Both the position numbers and the translations under genes were made by a program. Below, one piece after another: positions 35,325-43,599 of a stretch of 58,823 nt of DNA (position 1 is its first letter; each line of letters starts with the position of its first letter). The notes beneath the pieces are model-generated. The model made no database searches. It worked only from the letters and a program-made list of their open reading frames with translations, and was not told where the DNA came from. The stretch is from NCBI GenBank assembly GCA_949285555.1, contig CASDYG010000009.1, forward strand, positions 1 through 58,823. The letters are read 5' to 3'. Origin of the DNA: an uncultured Eubacteriales bacterium. GTDB lineage: Bacteria; Bacillota; Clostridia; Peptostreptococcales; Anaerovoracaceae.

Positions 35325-37946
35325 ATGAAAAAGTTTGTTTATTCATTTAATGAGGGTTCTAAAGATATGCTAGCTATGCTTGGTGGAAAGGGATCAAATC
35401 TTGCAGAAATGACGAGAATAGGTCTTCCTGTTCCATTTGGCTTTACCGTAATTACAGATGCATGCAGACAGTATTATAGTAATGGTAAAAAGCTAGATGA
35501 GGAAATAATTTCCGAAATCAAAACAAAGCTGGCTGATTTGGAGCAGGTAACTGATAAGGGCTTTGGCGACAAGAAAAATCCCCTGTTAGTATCAGTAAGA
35601 TCTGGTGCTGCAGTTTCCATGCCAGGAATGATGGATACCATATTGAACCTAGGTTTAAATGATGAAACAGTGGTAGGTTTAGCAGAGCTGACGGACAATC
35701 CTCGTTTTGCCTATGATAGCTACAGACGCTTCATTCAGATGTTTGGAGATGTTGTAATGGAAATTTCCAAGAGCAAATTCGATGAAGTATTCGATGCTCA
35801 GAAGGAAAAGGTGGGAGCTACTTATGATGTGGATTTAACTACTGAGGATTTACAGACCATCATCGAAGGCTATAAAATTCTTGTTAGAAATGAAATGGGC
35901 CGAGATTTTCCACAGGATCCACAAGAGCAGCTAATAGAAGCTGTAGAGGCAGTTTTTAGATCATGGAATAATCCAAGGGCTATACTGTATAGGAAGCTAA
36001 ATGGTATAGATGACAGCATTGGTACTGCTGTTAATATCCAGTCTATGGTATTTGGTAATATGGGAGATACCTCCGGAACAGGTGTAGCATTTACAAGATC
36101 TGCCTCAAATGGAGATAAGGAGATATTCGGAGAATTTCTAGTAAATGCTCAGGGTGAAGATGTAGTAGCAGGTATTCGAACACCAAAACCTATAAAGGAG
36201 ATGGCAGAATCCTTCCCAGAGGTATATAAGGATTTTGAAAGAATTGCCAATATTCTTGAGAATCATTATAAGGACATGCAGGATATGGAGTTTACTGTTG
36301 AGAGAAACAGACTTTATATGCTGCAAACTAGAAATGGTAAGAGAACAGCACAGGCAGCAGTCAAGATTGCCTGCGATATGGTTGATGAGGGACTGATTAC
36401 GGAAGAGGAAGCAGTACTGAGAATAGATCCAGATCAAATCAACCAGCTTCTTCATCCTACATTTGATGATGTAGCTGAGAAACAGGCAAGGCTACTTGCA
36501 AAAGGACTTCCTGCATCTCCAGGAGCCGCAACAGGAGCTATATATTTTCACGCCGATGAAGCAGTAGAGGCTGCGGAAGCCGGAAAAAAAGTATTGTTAG
36601 TCAGAAAAGAGACTTCGCCAGAGGACCTTGCAGGAATGGTAGCGGCAGAGGGCATACTTACTGCAAGAGGTGGTATGACATCTCATGCGGCAGTAGTAGC
36701 AAGAGGCATGGGAAAATGCTGTGTTGCCGGATGCTCTGGCATAGTGGTAGATGAATCACAGAAAACATTAAAAATCGGAAGTGATACATTTAAGGAAGGA
36801 GATATGATTTCCTTAAATGGTACTATTGGTGCGGTTTATGAAGGCGAGATAAAGACCCAGCAAGCAAGCCTCAGTGGATATTTTGGAAGAATCATGGATT
36901 GGGCGGACAAATACCGTACTATGAAAGTGAGAACAAATGCAGATAATCCTAGAGATGCTAAAGCTGCCGTAGATTTTGGTGCAGAGGGTATTGGCCTTTG
37001 CAGGACTGAGCACATGTTCTTTGAGGAAGAGAGAATTCCGGCGATAAGGGCAATGATTTTTGCAGATGATGTTGAAGCGAGAGAAAAGGCACTTGATAGA
37101 TTACTTCCATTCCAGAAAAAGGACTTTATGGGAATTTATGAAGTTATGGAAGGAAGACCAGTTACCATAAGATTGCTGGATCCACCACTACATGAGTTTT
37201 TACCTCATACAAAGGAAGAAATGGAGGAGTTGGCAAGGCAGCTGGGAGTAAGCTTCGAACGAATTGTAGAAAAGAGAGCCGAATTACAGGAATTTAATCC
37301 AATGCTCGGACACAGAGGTTGCAGGCTAGCAGTTACATATCCAGAAATTGCCAAAATGCAAACTGAGGCAATTATATCTGCTGCTATTGAAGTAGGAGAA
37401 AGGCTAAATATAAAAATTGTGCCTGAGATAATGATTCCACTAATTGGCAGCGTTGAAGAAATGAAGGATGTAAAAACTACAGTAGTTGAAAAGGCCGATG
37501 AAATAATTGAAAAGGCTGGAGTGGATTTGGAATATATGGTAGGTACCATGATTGAAATTCCAAGGGCAGCACTCACTGCTGATGAAATTGCGCAGGAAGC
37601 AGAGTTCTTCTCATTTGGTACAAATGACCTGACTCAAATGGGATTTGGTTTCTCAAGAGATGATACTGGAGATCTCATTAAAGAGTATGTGGACAAGAAA
37701 ATTTTAAGTGCGGATCCATTCCAAAGTATCGATCAAAAGGGAATAGGAAAGCTAGTTGAAATGGCAGTTACATTAGGTAAAAAGAGCAGACCAAACATTA
37801 AGCTTGGTATATGTGGAGAGCACGGCGGAGATCCTAAATCTATAGATTTTTGCCATAGGGTAGGACTTCAGTATGTATCCTGCTCGCCATATAGAGTCCC
37901 TATTGCAAGACTAGCTGCTGCCCAGGCTGCTATTAGAAACAGATAA
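35325..37946 (+). CDS. ppdK: Pyruvate, phosphate dikinase
   Basis: 873 aa, full length. The N-terminal ATP-grasp-like part starts KKFVYSFNEGSKDMLAMLGGKGSNLAEM, the phosphohistidine domain has the catalytic His in GGMTSHAAVVARGMG (about residue 455), and the C-terminal TIM barrel carries GAEGIGLCRTEHMFF and GTNDLTQMGFGFSRDD. It interconverts ATP + pyruvate + Pi and AMP + PEP + PPi, which in anaerobes serves PPi-linked glycolysis or PEP formation. Start after AAGGAGATTTAG. It is monocistronic between a strong terminator and the 38000-38092 palindrome. Confidence 0.97.
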   Translation: MKKFVYSFNEGSKDMLAMLGGKGSNLAEMTRIGLPVPFGFTVITDACRQYYSNGKKLDEEIISEIKTKLADLEQVTDKGFGDKKNPLLVSVRSGAAVSMPGMMDTILNLGLNDETVVGLAELTDNPRFAYDSYRRFIQMFGDVVMEISKSKFDEVFDAQKEKVGATYDVDLTTEDLQTIIEGYKILVRNEMGRDFPQDPQEQLIEAVEAVFRSWNNPRAILYRKLNGIDDSIGTAVNIQSMVFGNMGDTSGTGVAFTRSASNGDKEIFGEFLVNAQGEDVVAGIRTPKPIKEMAESFPEVYKDFERIANILENHYKDMQDMEFTVERNRLYMLQTRNGKRTAQAAVKIACDMVDEGLITEEEAVLRIDPDQINQLLHPTFDDVAEKQARLLAKGLPASPGAATGAIYFHADEAVEAAEAGKKVLLVRKETSPEDLAGMVAAEGILTARGGMTSHAAVVARGMGKCCVAGCSGIVVDESQKTLKIGSDTFKEGDMISLNGTIGAVYEGEIKTQQASLSGYFGRIMDWADKYRTMKVRTNADNPRDAKAAVDFGAEGIGLCRTEHMFFEEERIPAIRAMIFADDVEAREKALDRLLPFQKKDFMGIYEVMEGRPVTIRLLDPPLHEFLPHTKEEMEELARQLGVSFERIVEKRAELQEFNPMLGHRGCRLAVTYPEIAKMQTEAIISAAIEVGERLNIKIVPEIMIPLIGSVEEMKDVKTTVVEKADEIIEKAGVDLEYMVGTMIEIPRAALTADEIAQEAEFFSFGTNDLTQMGFGFSRDDTGDLIKEYVDKKILSADPFQSIDQKGIGKLVEMAVTLGKKSRPNIKLGICGEHGGDPKSIDFCHRVGLQYVSCSPYRVPIARLAAAQAAIRNR

Positions 37947-37999
37947 ATTTATCATTTAGAGGAAAATGGTGACCGCCATAAAATAATGACATAATCAAG

Positions 38000-38092
38000 A
38001 ATCCACCTATATGAAATGAGGTGACCCTCAAAAGTTAGACCTAAAATCTAACAGATGGGAGGTCGGTTCAAAAGTCTATAGGTGGATTTTTT
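38000..38092 (+). terminator. Large inverted repeat with T-tract after ppdK, containing an IS relic
   Basis: AATCCACCTATA (38000-38011) is perfectly complementary to TATAGGTGGATT (38077-38088), followed by TTTT. The 65-nt loop is not random: it is a diverged end of the IS3 element at the window start, and has its own stem GTTAGA/TCTAAC (38034-38039, 38046-38051). Confidence 0.7.
38018..38075 (+). mobile_element. Relic of an IS3-family terminus
   Basis: Reading TGAGGTGACCCTCAAAAG...AGACCTAAAAT...GGAGGTCGGTT aligns along its length with the inverted end of the IS (minus strand from 1462: TGAACTGACCCCAAAAAG...GGACCTAAAAA...GGAGGTCAGTT). The similarity covers the terminal repeat and the orfA leader including its SD, but no transposase codons follow. 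It looks like a solo end or MITE-like fragment. Confidence 0.65.
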
Positions 38093-38100
38093 GTACCCGT

Positions 38101-38325
38101 GGAAATGTATTTTGTTAAATCAATAATATTATGTGTTAAGTGAAATTACAAACTGTTTTTCTAAGAAACTATGTAAGTGAAATATAACAGCTAAATTGAA
38201 TGGAATGTAAGATAGCTTTATAAGGTCATATGAAGCTTGAGAAATACAAAACACATTATTGTTTATGGTAGTATACGAAGTCTTAGTTGAGTAGTTTGAT
38301 TTACAGCTATGAATTTTAAATAAGC
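38101..38325. other. Non-coding AT-rich stretch
   Basis: Nothing recognisable: no ORF with a ribosome site, no RNA and no strong hairpin between the ppdK terminator and the operator array. Confidence 0.6.
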
Positions 38326-38456
38326 TAGTTTAGAAATTAGTACCCTAAACTTATGATGAGTAAAATTTAGGGAATTAAGTCTCTAAACTTACAAAAAATA
38401 AAAGTTTAGGGCATTGATTCCCTAAACTTGAAAAAAGTGAAAGTTTAGAGTATAAT
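38326..38456 (+). promoter_or_regulatory. Operator array of about 38-bp repeats overlapping the DUF4143 gene promoter
   Basis: Three inverted repeats of AAGTTTAGGG / CCCTAAACTT type: 38327-38352 (imperfect), 38364-38390, and 38402-38429 (perfect 10-bp arms, 8-bp spacer). A fourth half site AAGTTTAGAG is at 38441-38450. Successive left arms are about 37-39 bp apart. The promoter TTGAAA (38428-38433), 17 bp, TATAAT (38451-38456) is interlocked: the third palindrome abuts the -35 and the fourth half site fills the spacer. Confidence 0.7.
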
Positions 38457-38465
38457 TAAATAAAA

Positions 38466-39800
38466 ATGGAGAAATGCAATATGTTTCGGTATGATATAAA
38501 TCTGAAAGCTAGGAATACATATTTGAATCAATTGATAGCCTTCAAAGATAAAGATCTTGTAAAGGTTATAACAGGAATTAGAAGATGTGGAAAATCCAGC
38601 TTATTAAAACTAATGCAGGCATATCTTTTAAGCTCTGGGGTGGGACAAGATCAGATAATTGCTATGAATTTTGAATCCCTTGAATTTCAAGATATGAATT
38701 ACAAAGAATTGTATGAATATGTAAAGAAAAAAATTCCAACTACGAAAAGAGTGTATTTGTTTTTTGATGAACTTCAGAGAATAGAAAGATGGGAAGATGC
38801 AATAAACTCACTACGTGTTGATTTTGAGTGCGACATTTATATAACTGGATCTAATTCATACCTATTGTCATCGGAATATTCCACATATCTATCTGGCAGA
38901 TACGTAGAAATAAAAATTTATCCTCTATCATTTAAGGAATTTGTAGACTTTAACGGATACCAATTAAAAGAATATAAAACTCCAATTGGTGAAATTAAAA
39001 AACGAGCATTAAATGAAAAGGGTGAAATTGTTGAAGTACGAGACTTATTTGATGCATATATGCGATATGGTGGAATGCCTGGAATAGTTGATGTAGGTCT
39101 TGAACAAGATAAAGTGACGACCTTGCTTGATGGAATATATTCAACTGTCGTTGTTAGAGATATCCTTGAACGCGAAAAAAGAAGAGGATTAAGACAGATT
39201 ACTGATGCAGAGTTACTTCGAAAAATTATATTATTTTTAGCAGATAACATTGGAAATAATACTTCTCTTAATTCAGTAAGCAACACACTGGTATCTGAAA
39301 ATATGATTAAAAATCGTGAGAGACAGGGGAAACCCGCTACAAAAACAATCGCATCATATGTAGGAGCATTAAAAGAATCATACATGTTTTATGATGTAAA
39401 AAGATTTGATATAAAAGGTAAGGAATATTTACGAACTCTAGGCAAGTACTATATTGTAGATATTGGGCTAAGAAATTATTTGCTTGGATTTAGAGCTCGA
39501 GACAGGGGACATGCTTTAGAGAATATAGTTTACTTTGAATTGCTAAGACGAGGTTATGATGTAGCAATCGGAAAAATTGATAATTTAGAGGTTGATTTCA
39601 TTGCTACAAACGCAAATGAGAGAATATATATTCAGGTAACTGAAAGTATGAAAAATGATTCAGTTCGAGAAAGAGAGCTGAAATCGCTACAAAAAATACA
39701 TAACAACTATCAAAAAATGGTTATTACTTTGGATAAAGCACTTGACGATGAGTATGATGGAATTAAGATTGCAGATATAAGTGAATGGCTTTTAAAATAA
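38466..39800 (+). CDS. AAA-type ATPase with DUF4143 domain
   Basis: 444 aa from ATG 38466; an alternative ATG at 38481 has GGAG 9 nt upstream and gives the usual family start (MFRYDINLKAR). The AAA_14 domain has Walker A GIRRCGKSSLL (about 36-46) and Walker B VYLFFDELQRIE. Sensor-like ITGSNSYLLS follows. The C-terminal DUF4143 part (from about 230) ends in a PD-(D/E)xK-like segment: EVDFIATNANERIYIQV has the E-x-D...Q-V pattern of nuclease-like folds. These ATPases are common accessory genes of unknown role. The flanks (IS relic, operator array, empty DNA) suggest transfer. Confidence 0.88.
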   Translation: MEKCNMFRYDINLKARNTYLNQLIAFKDKDLVKVITGIRRCGKSSLLKLMQAYLLSSGVGQDQIIAMNFESLEFQDMNYKELYEYVKKKIPTTKRVYLFFDELQRIERWEDAINSLRVDFECDIYITGSNSYLLSSEYSTYLSGRYVEIKIYPLSFKEFVDFNGYQLKEYKTPIGEIKKRALNEKGEIVEVRDLFDAYMRYGGMPGIVDVGLEQDKVTTLLDGIYSTVVVRDILEREKRRGLRQITDAELLRKIILFLADNIGNNTSLNSVSNTLVSENMIKNRERQGKPATKTIASYVGALKESYMFYDVKRFDIKGKEYLRTLGKYYIVDIGLRNYLLGFRARDRGHALENIVYFELLRRGYDVAIGKIDNLEVDFIATNANERIYIQVTESMKNDSVRERELKSLQKIHNNYQKMVITLDKALDDEYDGIKIADISEWLLK

Positions 39801-39890
39801 GGGGAGGATTATAAATCATATTAAATTTGCATATGATTAAGATAATTGCCAGAACTTGAACTTTACCAATGCGTGCTTGTTTTTGCAAAT

Positions 39891-39938
39891 AAGTCTTCTA
39901 TGGTAGATATATTTTACCCTAGAAGGCTTAATTTTAAT
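39891..39938 (+). terminator. Probable terminator of the DUF4143 gene
   Basis: AAGTCTTCTATGGTA (39891-39905) pairs with TACCCTAGAAGGCTT (39915-39929) with two mismatches, followed by AATTTTAATTT. Confidence 0.55.
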
Positions 39939-40033
39939 TTACAGACTTTTTATCAAACTCTCTGACAGACTTTCATCTAACTCTCTAATTTGTAGACTAT
40001 TTCATATTCTTAATTGGTTCTAATGTACAAAAC

Positions 40034-40073
40034 AAAAGGACTCCGAAGTGAAAAGCTCACTTATTGGAGTCCT
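40034..40073 (-). terminator. Terminator downstream of ychF (minus strand)
   Basis: AGGACTCC (40037-40044) pairs with GGAGTCCT (40066-40073), extended by AGTGA/TCACT. On the minus strand it is followed by TTTTGTTTT. Confidence 0.65.
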
Positions 40074-40285
40074 GCTAATACTTTAATTTTATACAGTATG
40101 CCCGATTAAGTAAAAGAGGTTGTGAAATTGTCTTTGTAAATAGCTACATCTGATGATTACCCAGCCGTATCCAGTAATTTGCAATTAAGCGAGGTTATAT
40201 ATGCTATCAGGGTGCTCTTATTGATAAACCACTTTATAATCGGTACTATTATGCCATCATTTGATTATACTGTACATATTGTCAG

Positions 40286-41377
40286 CTATACATTAAATAG
40301 GAAGTTCATTACATCCCCATCCTGCACTATATAATCCTTACCTTCGGATCGTAGAAGCCCCTTTTCCTTTGCAGTAGACAACTTTCCACCACATTCCATA
40401 AGAGTATCATAAGCAATAGTTTCTGCTCGTATAAAGCCCCTTTCAAAATCGGTGTGAATTTTACCAGCGGCCTGTGGTGCCTTTGTACCACGCTTTATAG
40501 TCCATGCACGTACCTCGTCTTGCCCAGCAGTCAGAAATGAAATGAGATTAAGCAGGCTGTATGAAGCCTTTATAAGCTTATCTAGTCCACTGCTTTCAAG
40601 GCCCAGCTCAGACAGGAATAGCTCTTTTTCATCCTCGTCAAGTTCTGCAATCTGGGCTTCAATATCAGCACATATGGTAACAACCATAGAGTCTTCAGTC
40701 TTGGCGAAATCCTCCACCTTTTTAACCAGAGGATTGTCCTTATTAGCAATATCATCTTCTGAGACATTAGCTACATATATGATAGGCTTGAAGCTGAGTA
40801 GGTTATACTCTTCCACCTGCTTTCTCTCCTCGTCATCTAAATCAAGGGCACGTGCAGAAAGACCCTGCTCCAGATGTGTCATCACTTTCTTCATAAGCTC
40901 ATATGAAGGTACCAATGACTTATCTGCTTTCATCGCCTTTTCAGTTTTTGCTATTCTTCTTTGGAGAATTTCCATATCAGACAGGATAAGTTCGGTATTT
41001 ATTGTATCAATATCAGATAACGGATCAAGATGCCCGTCCACATGTACAATATTTTCATTTTCAAAGCATCTTACCACATGGAGAATAGCCGCCACCTCAC
41101 GAATATGACTTAAAAACTTATTTCCCAGGCCTTCTCCCTTGGAAGCGCCCTTTACAAGTCCAGCTATGTCACAAAATTCTATTGTAGTATAGGTGGTCTT
41201 TTTTGAATTATAAACTTCATGTAATTTAGCTATTCGCTCATCTGGTACAAATACGATACCAACATTGGGCTCAATTGTACAAAATGGATAATTTGCAGCT
41301 TCAGCCCCTGCTTTTGTAATGGCGTTAAATAATGTACTTTTACCTACGTTAGGTAGTCCGACGATTCCTAATTTCAT
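40286..41377 (-). CDS. ychF: Obg-family ATPase YchF
   Basis: 363 aa. G1 GLPNVGKSTLFNA (7-19), G3 DIAGLVKGASKGEGLGNKFL, with NVSE in place of the classic NKxD, which is why this family prefers ATP. A coiled-coil segment and a C-terminal TGS domain (RAETIAYDTLMECGG...KDYIVQDGDVMNFLFNV) complete it. It is ribosome-associated and involved in stress responses. SD CAGGAAGGATTAAT. It lies 22 nt after lgt in the same operon. Confidence 0.96.
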   Translation of the reverse strand: MKLGIVGLPNVGKSTLFNAITKAGAEAANYPFCTIEPNVGIVFVPDERIAKLHEVYNSKKTTYTTIEFCDIAGLVKGASKGEGLGNKFLSHIREVAAILHVVRCFENENIVHVDGHLDPLSDIDTINTELILSDMEILQRRIAKTEKAMKADKSLVPSYELMKKVMTHLEQGLSARALDLDDEERKQVEEYNLLSFKPIIYVANVSEDDIANKDNPLVKKVEDFAKTEDSMVVTICADIEAQIAELDEDEKELFLSELGLESSGLDKLIKASYSLLNLISFLTAGQDEVRAWTIKRGTKAPQAAGKIHTDFERGFIRAETIAYDTLMECGGKLSTAKEKGLLRSEGKDYIVQDGDVMNFLFNV

Positions 41378-41399
41378 ATTAATCCTTCCTGATAATAGA

Positions 41400-42167
41400 T
41401 TAGATGTTATTGCTTAATCTGCTAGCCTTATTTTTATTTCTTAGATAGAAATAGAGGAATATGCCAACGGTAAAGGCTATAATACTTACTAATTGTGCTA
41501 CTCTAAAGCTACCAATCATAAGTGAATCCGTCCTCAGCCCTTCTACGAAAAAACGCTCAAATGAGTAGCCTATAAGGTAGAGTGAGAGGATTTGTCCATT
41601 GAATTTATAGAGGCCACCCTTGCTCTTGTATAAAAGCCATAGTCCCATTATTAGACAAAATATAGACTCATATAGAAAGGTGGCGTGCATTCTTTGACCA
41701 TCAATTATAACTGCAATAGGAAAATCAGTAGGTCCTCCATGTGCTTCTGAGTTAAAGAAATTTCCCCACCTGCCAATTGCCTGTGCAATGGCAACGCCAG
41801 GCATAACTAAATCTCCCAGCCTTAAAATGTTTATCTTACGAATATAAGTATATATTGCAGCAACAAGTATCCCTGCTAACAGACCTCCGTGTATTGCAAG
41901 CCCTCCGGAGCGTATATTGATAATGTCAAATAGGCTTCCCTTGTAGTTATCCCACATAAAAAGCACATAATATAGTCTGGCACCGATGATTGATGTTGGA
42001 ATAAGCAGTATGGTGAAATTCAGCACATCATCTTTTTTTATTCCAAATTTTTCTGCACGACTATATGCCAAAAAGATGGCTATTGCAAAGCCAATGCCAA
42101 TGAGTATACCGTATATTTGTACATCAATACCCCAAAGTGTAAAGGCTACAGCACCTGGTGACTTCAT
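41400..42167 (-). CDS. lgt: Phosphatidylglycerol-prolipoprotein diacylglyceryl transferase
   Basis: 255 aa, about seven membrane segments. Signature GGLAIHGGLLAG (with the conserved His) and GRWGNFFNSEAHGG, then HATFLYES where most have RPTFLYES. It attaches diacylglycerol to the lipobox Cys of prolipoproteins such as the PstS in this window. SD ATAAGGAGGAAAT. Divergent from sfsA with a 60-bp gap. Confidence 0.96.
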   Translation of the reverse strand: MKSPGAVAFTLWGIDVQIYGILIGIGFAIAIFLAYSRAEKFGIKKDDVLNFTILLIPTSIIGARLYYVLFMWDNYKGSLFDIINIRSGGLAIHGGLLAGILVAAIYTYIRKINILRLGDLVMPGVAIAQAIGRWGNFFNSEAHGGPTDFPIAVIIDGQRMHATFLYESIFCLIMGLWLLYKSKGGLYKFNGQILSLYLIGYSFERFFVEGLRTDSLMIGSFRVAQLVSIIAFTVGIFLYFYLRNKNKASRLSNNI

Positions 42168-42210
42168 ATTTCCTCCTTATGGTTATAACTCTACTATTAT
42201 ATTAAAAACT

Positions 42211-42220
42211 GTGGTAAAAT
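42211..42220 (+). promoter_or_regulatory. Extended -10 promoter of sfsA with no leader
   Basis: TGTGGTAAAAT gives an extended -10 with TAAAAT at 42215-42220. The ATG at 42228 is 8 nt downstream and no SD precedes it, so the mRNA would begin at or next to the start codon. Confidence 0.55.
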
Positions 42221-42227
42221 TCAAATT

Positions 42228-42941
42228 ATGAAGTATGAAAAAATAGTTGAAGGAAAATTTATAGAAAGACCGAATCGATTTGTAGCTTTGGTGGATATTG
42301 AGGGCAAAGAGCAGAAAGTGCATGTAAAGAACACAGGAAGATGCAAAGAGCTTTTAACATATGGCACAAAAGTATTTATGGAGGACTTTAGAAACCGTAT
42401 GGGAAAAAGGAAGCTTGAGTTTTCCCTAATAGGGGTAGAGAAGCTGCTGCCATATGGAAATAGCATGCTCATCAATATGGATTCTCAGGTCCCAAACAAG
42501 GTTGTGGAGGAAGGGCTAAAAAGCGGAGCAATAAAAATTGATTCCATGGGCCGTATTACATGTATAAAGAGAGAAAAAAGCTTCGGAAAGTCCAGAGTTG
42601 ATTTTTATCTTGAAGATGAAAATGGGCAAAAGGGTTATTTTGAGGTAAAGGGAGTTACTTTAGAGCATGACGGAAGAGCACTTTTTCCAGATGCTCCTAC
42701 ACTAAGAGGGGTAAAACATATTAGAGAACTGATAAGTATAAAAAAACTGGGAATGGCAGCAGGACTTATATTCGTAGTGCAAATGGAAGATATACTAGAT
42801 GTAAGGGCTAATACAGAAACGCATCCTGAATTTGGAGCAGCATTATCGGAAGCGATAGATAGTGGAGTAGAGGTACGAGCCTTTTGTTGTCATATTGAAA
42901 AGGATAGCATATGTATCACAAAGGAAATACCTGTAATATGA
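42228..42941 (+). CDS. sfsA: SfsA family DNA/RNA nuclease-like protein
   Basis: 237 aa, full family length. An N-terminal OB-like part (GKFIERPNRFVALVDIEGKEQKVHVKNTGRCKELL) is followed by a PD-(D/E)xK-type core: SRVDFYLEDENGQKGYFEVKGVTLE and ALFPDAPTLRGVKHIREL. Family members were named for sugar fermentation stimulation and have reported nucleic-acid cleavage; the cellular role is unclear. It starts without an SD (see promoter entry). The tRNA cluster follows on the other strand, sharing the terminator. Confidence 0.93.
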   Translation: MKYEKIVEGKFIERPNRFVALVDIEGKEQKVHVKNTGRCKELLTYGTKVFMEDFRNRMGKRKLEFSLIGVEKLLPYGNSMLINMDSQVPNKVVEEGLKSGAIKIDSMGRITCIKREKSFGKSRVDFYLEDENGQKGYFEVKGVTLEHDGRALFPDAPTLRGVKHIRELISIKKLGMAAGLIFVVQMEDILDVRANTETHPEFGAALSEAIDSGVEVRAFCCHIEKDSICITKEIPVI

Positions 42942-43016
42942 AGGTGCAATGAAATATGATTTTAATATTAATTTTAGTGTAGCTCCGCAAATAAAAATAT
43001 AATCATAAATGAAAAA

Positions 43017-43049
43017 ATAAAAAACAGCCCCATATGGAGCTGTTTTTTT
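43017..43049. terminator. Bidirectional terminator between sfsA and the tRNA cluster
   Basis: AAAACAGC (43021-43028) and GCTGTTTT (from 43039), with inner CC/GG pairing and T runs on both sides. Confidence 0.85.
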
Positions 43050-43051
43050 GG

Positions 43052-43123
<72 letters not shown>

Positions 43124-43127
43124 AGAT

Positions 43128-43202
43128 TGGCTAGGGTAGCAGGATTCGAACCTGCGCATGACGGAATCAGAATCCGTTGCCTTACCGCTTGGCGATACCC
43201 CA
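43128..43202 (-). tRNA. tRNA-Gln (CTG)
   Basis: Acceptor TGGGGTA/TACCCTA, the U1-A72 start typical of tRNA-Gln, anticodon loop TTCTGAT giving CTG, discriminator G, CCA encoded. Confidence 0.95.
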
Positions 43203-43205
43203 CCG

Positions 43206-43282
43206 TGGGGTGGATAGTGGGATTCGAACCCACGTATACAGGAGCCACAACCCTGTGTCTTAACCACTTGACGATACCCACC
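43206..43282 (-). tRNA. tRNA-His (GTG)
   Basis: Acceptor GTGGGTA/TATCCAC with the extra encoded G-1 opposite C73, anticodon loop TTGTGGC giving GTG, CCA encoded. Confidence 0.95.
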
Positions 43283-43303
43283 ATGTGACACATGATGTGA
43301 AAT

Positions 43304-43380
43304 TGGCGACCTGGAACGGGCTCGAACCGTCGACCTCCAGCGTGACAGGCTGGCATTCTAACCAACTGAACTACCAGGCC
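43304..43380 (-). tRNA. tRNA-Asp (GTC)
   Basis: Acceptor GGCCTGG/CCAGGTC, anticodon stem CCAGC/GCTGG with loop CTGTCAC giving GTC, discriminator G, CCA encoded. Confidence 0.95.
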
Positions 43381-43389
43381 AATTATAAA

Positions 43390-43465
43390 TGGTGGGCGCA
43401 ATAGGGCTCGAACCTATGACCCCCTGCTTGTAAGGCAGGTGCTCTCCCAGCTGAGCTATGCGCCC
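43390..43465 (-). tRNA. tRNA-Val (TAC)
   Basis: Acceptor GGGCGCA/TGCGCCC, anticodon stem CCTGC/GCAGG with loop CTTACAA giving TAC, discriminator A, CCA encoded. Confidence 0.95.
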
Positions 43466-43468
43466 TAA

Positions 43469-43545
43469 TGGTAGCGGCGAGTGGAGTCGAACCACCGACC
43501 TTCCGGGTATGAACCGGACGCTCTAGCCAACTAAGCTACACCGCC
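43469..43545 (-). tRNA. tRNA-Met (CAT), elongator type
   Basis: Acceptor GGCGGTG pairs at its 3' side with CGCCGC (one weak pair), anticodon loop TTCATAC giving CAT. The paired first base and the stem sequence fit elongator rather than initiator Met. CCA encoded. Confidence 0.92.
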
Positions 43546-43570
43546 ACACCACATCATGCGTGCAGAGATT

Positions 43571-43599
43571 ATGATAACAAAATTAATGCCTTATGTCAA
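43571..43599 (-). promoter_or_regulatory. Promoter of the six-tRNA operon
   Basis: On the minus strand: TTGACA (43599-43594), exactly 17 bp, TATCAT (43576-43571). The first tRNA (Met) begins 25 nt later. The order is Met-Val-Asp-His-Gln-Cys. Confidence 0.85.

Larger units (their letters stand above)
39801..40285. other. 485-nt intergenic region with two hairpins and a short tandem repeat
   Basis: It contains the hairpin at 39891-39929, an imperfect tandem pair ACAGACTTTTTATCAAACTC (39941 on) and ACAGACTTTCATCTAACTCT (39965 on), and the minus-strand terminator at 40034-40073. No gene is supported. Confidence 0.6.

Noticed and set aside
38326-38456. CRISPR array
   Set aside because: Only about three and a half units of about 38 bp that are themselves palindromic, with no unique spacers and no cas genes; an operator array fits better.
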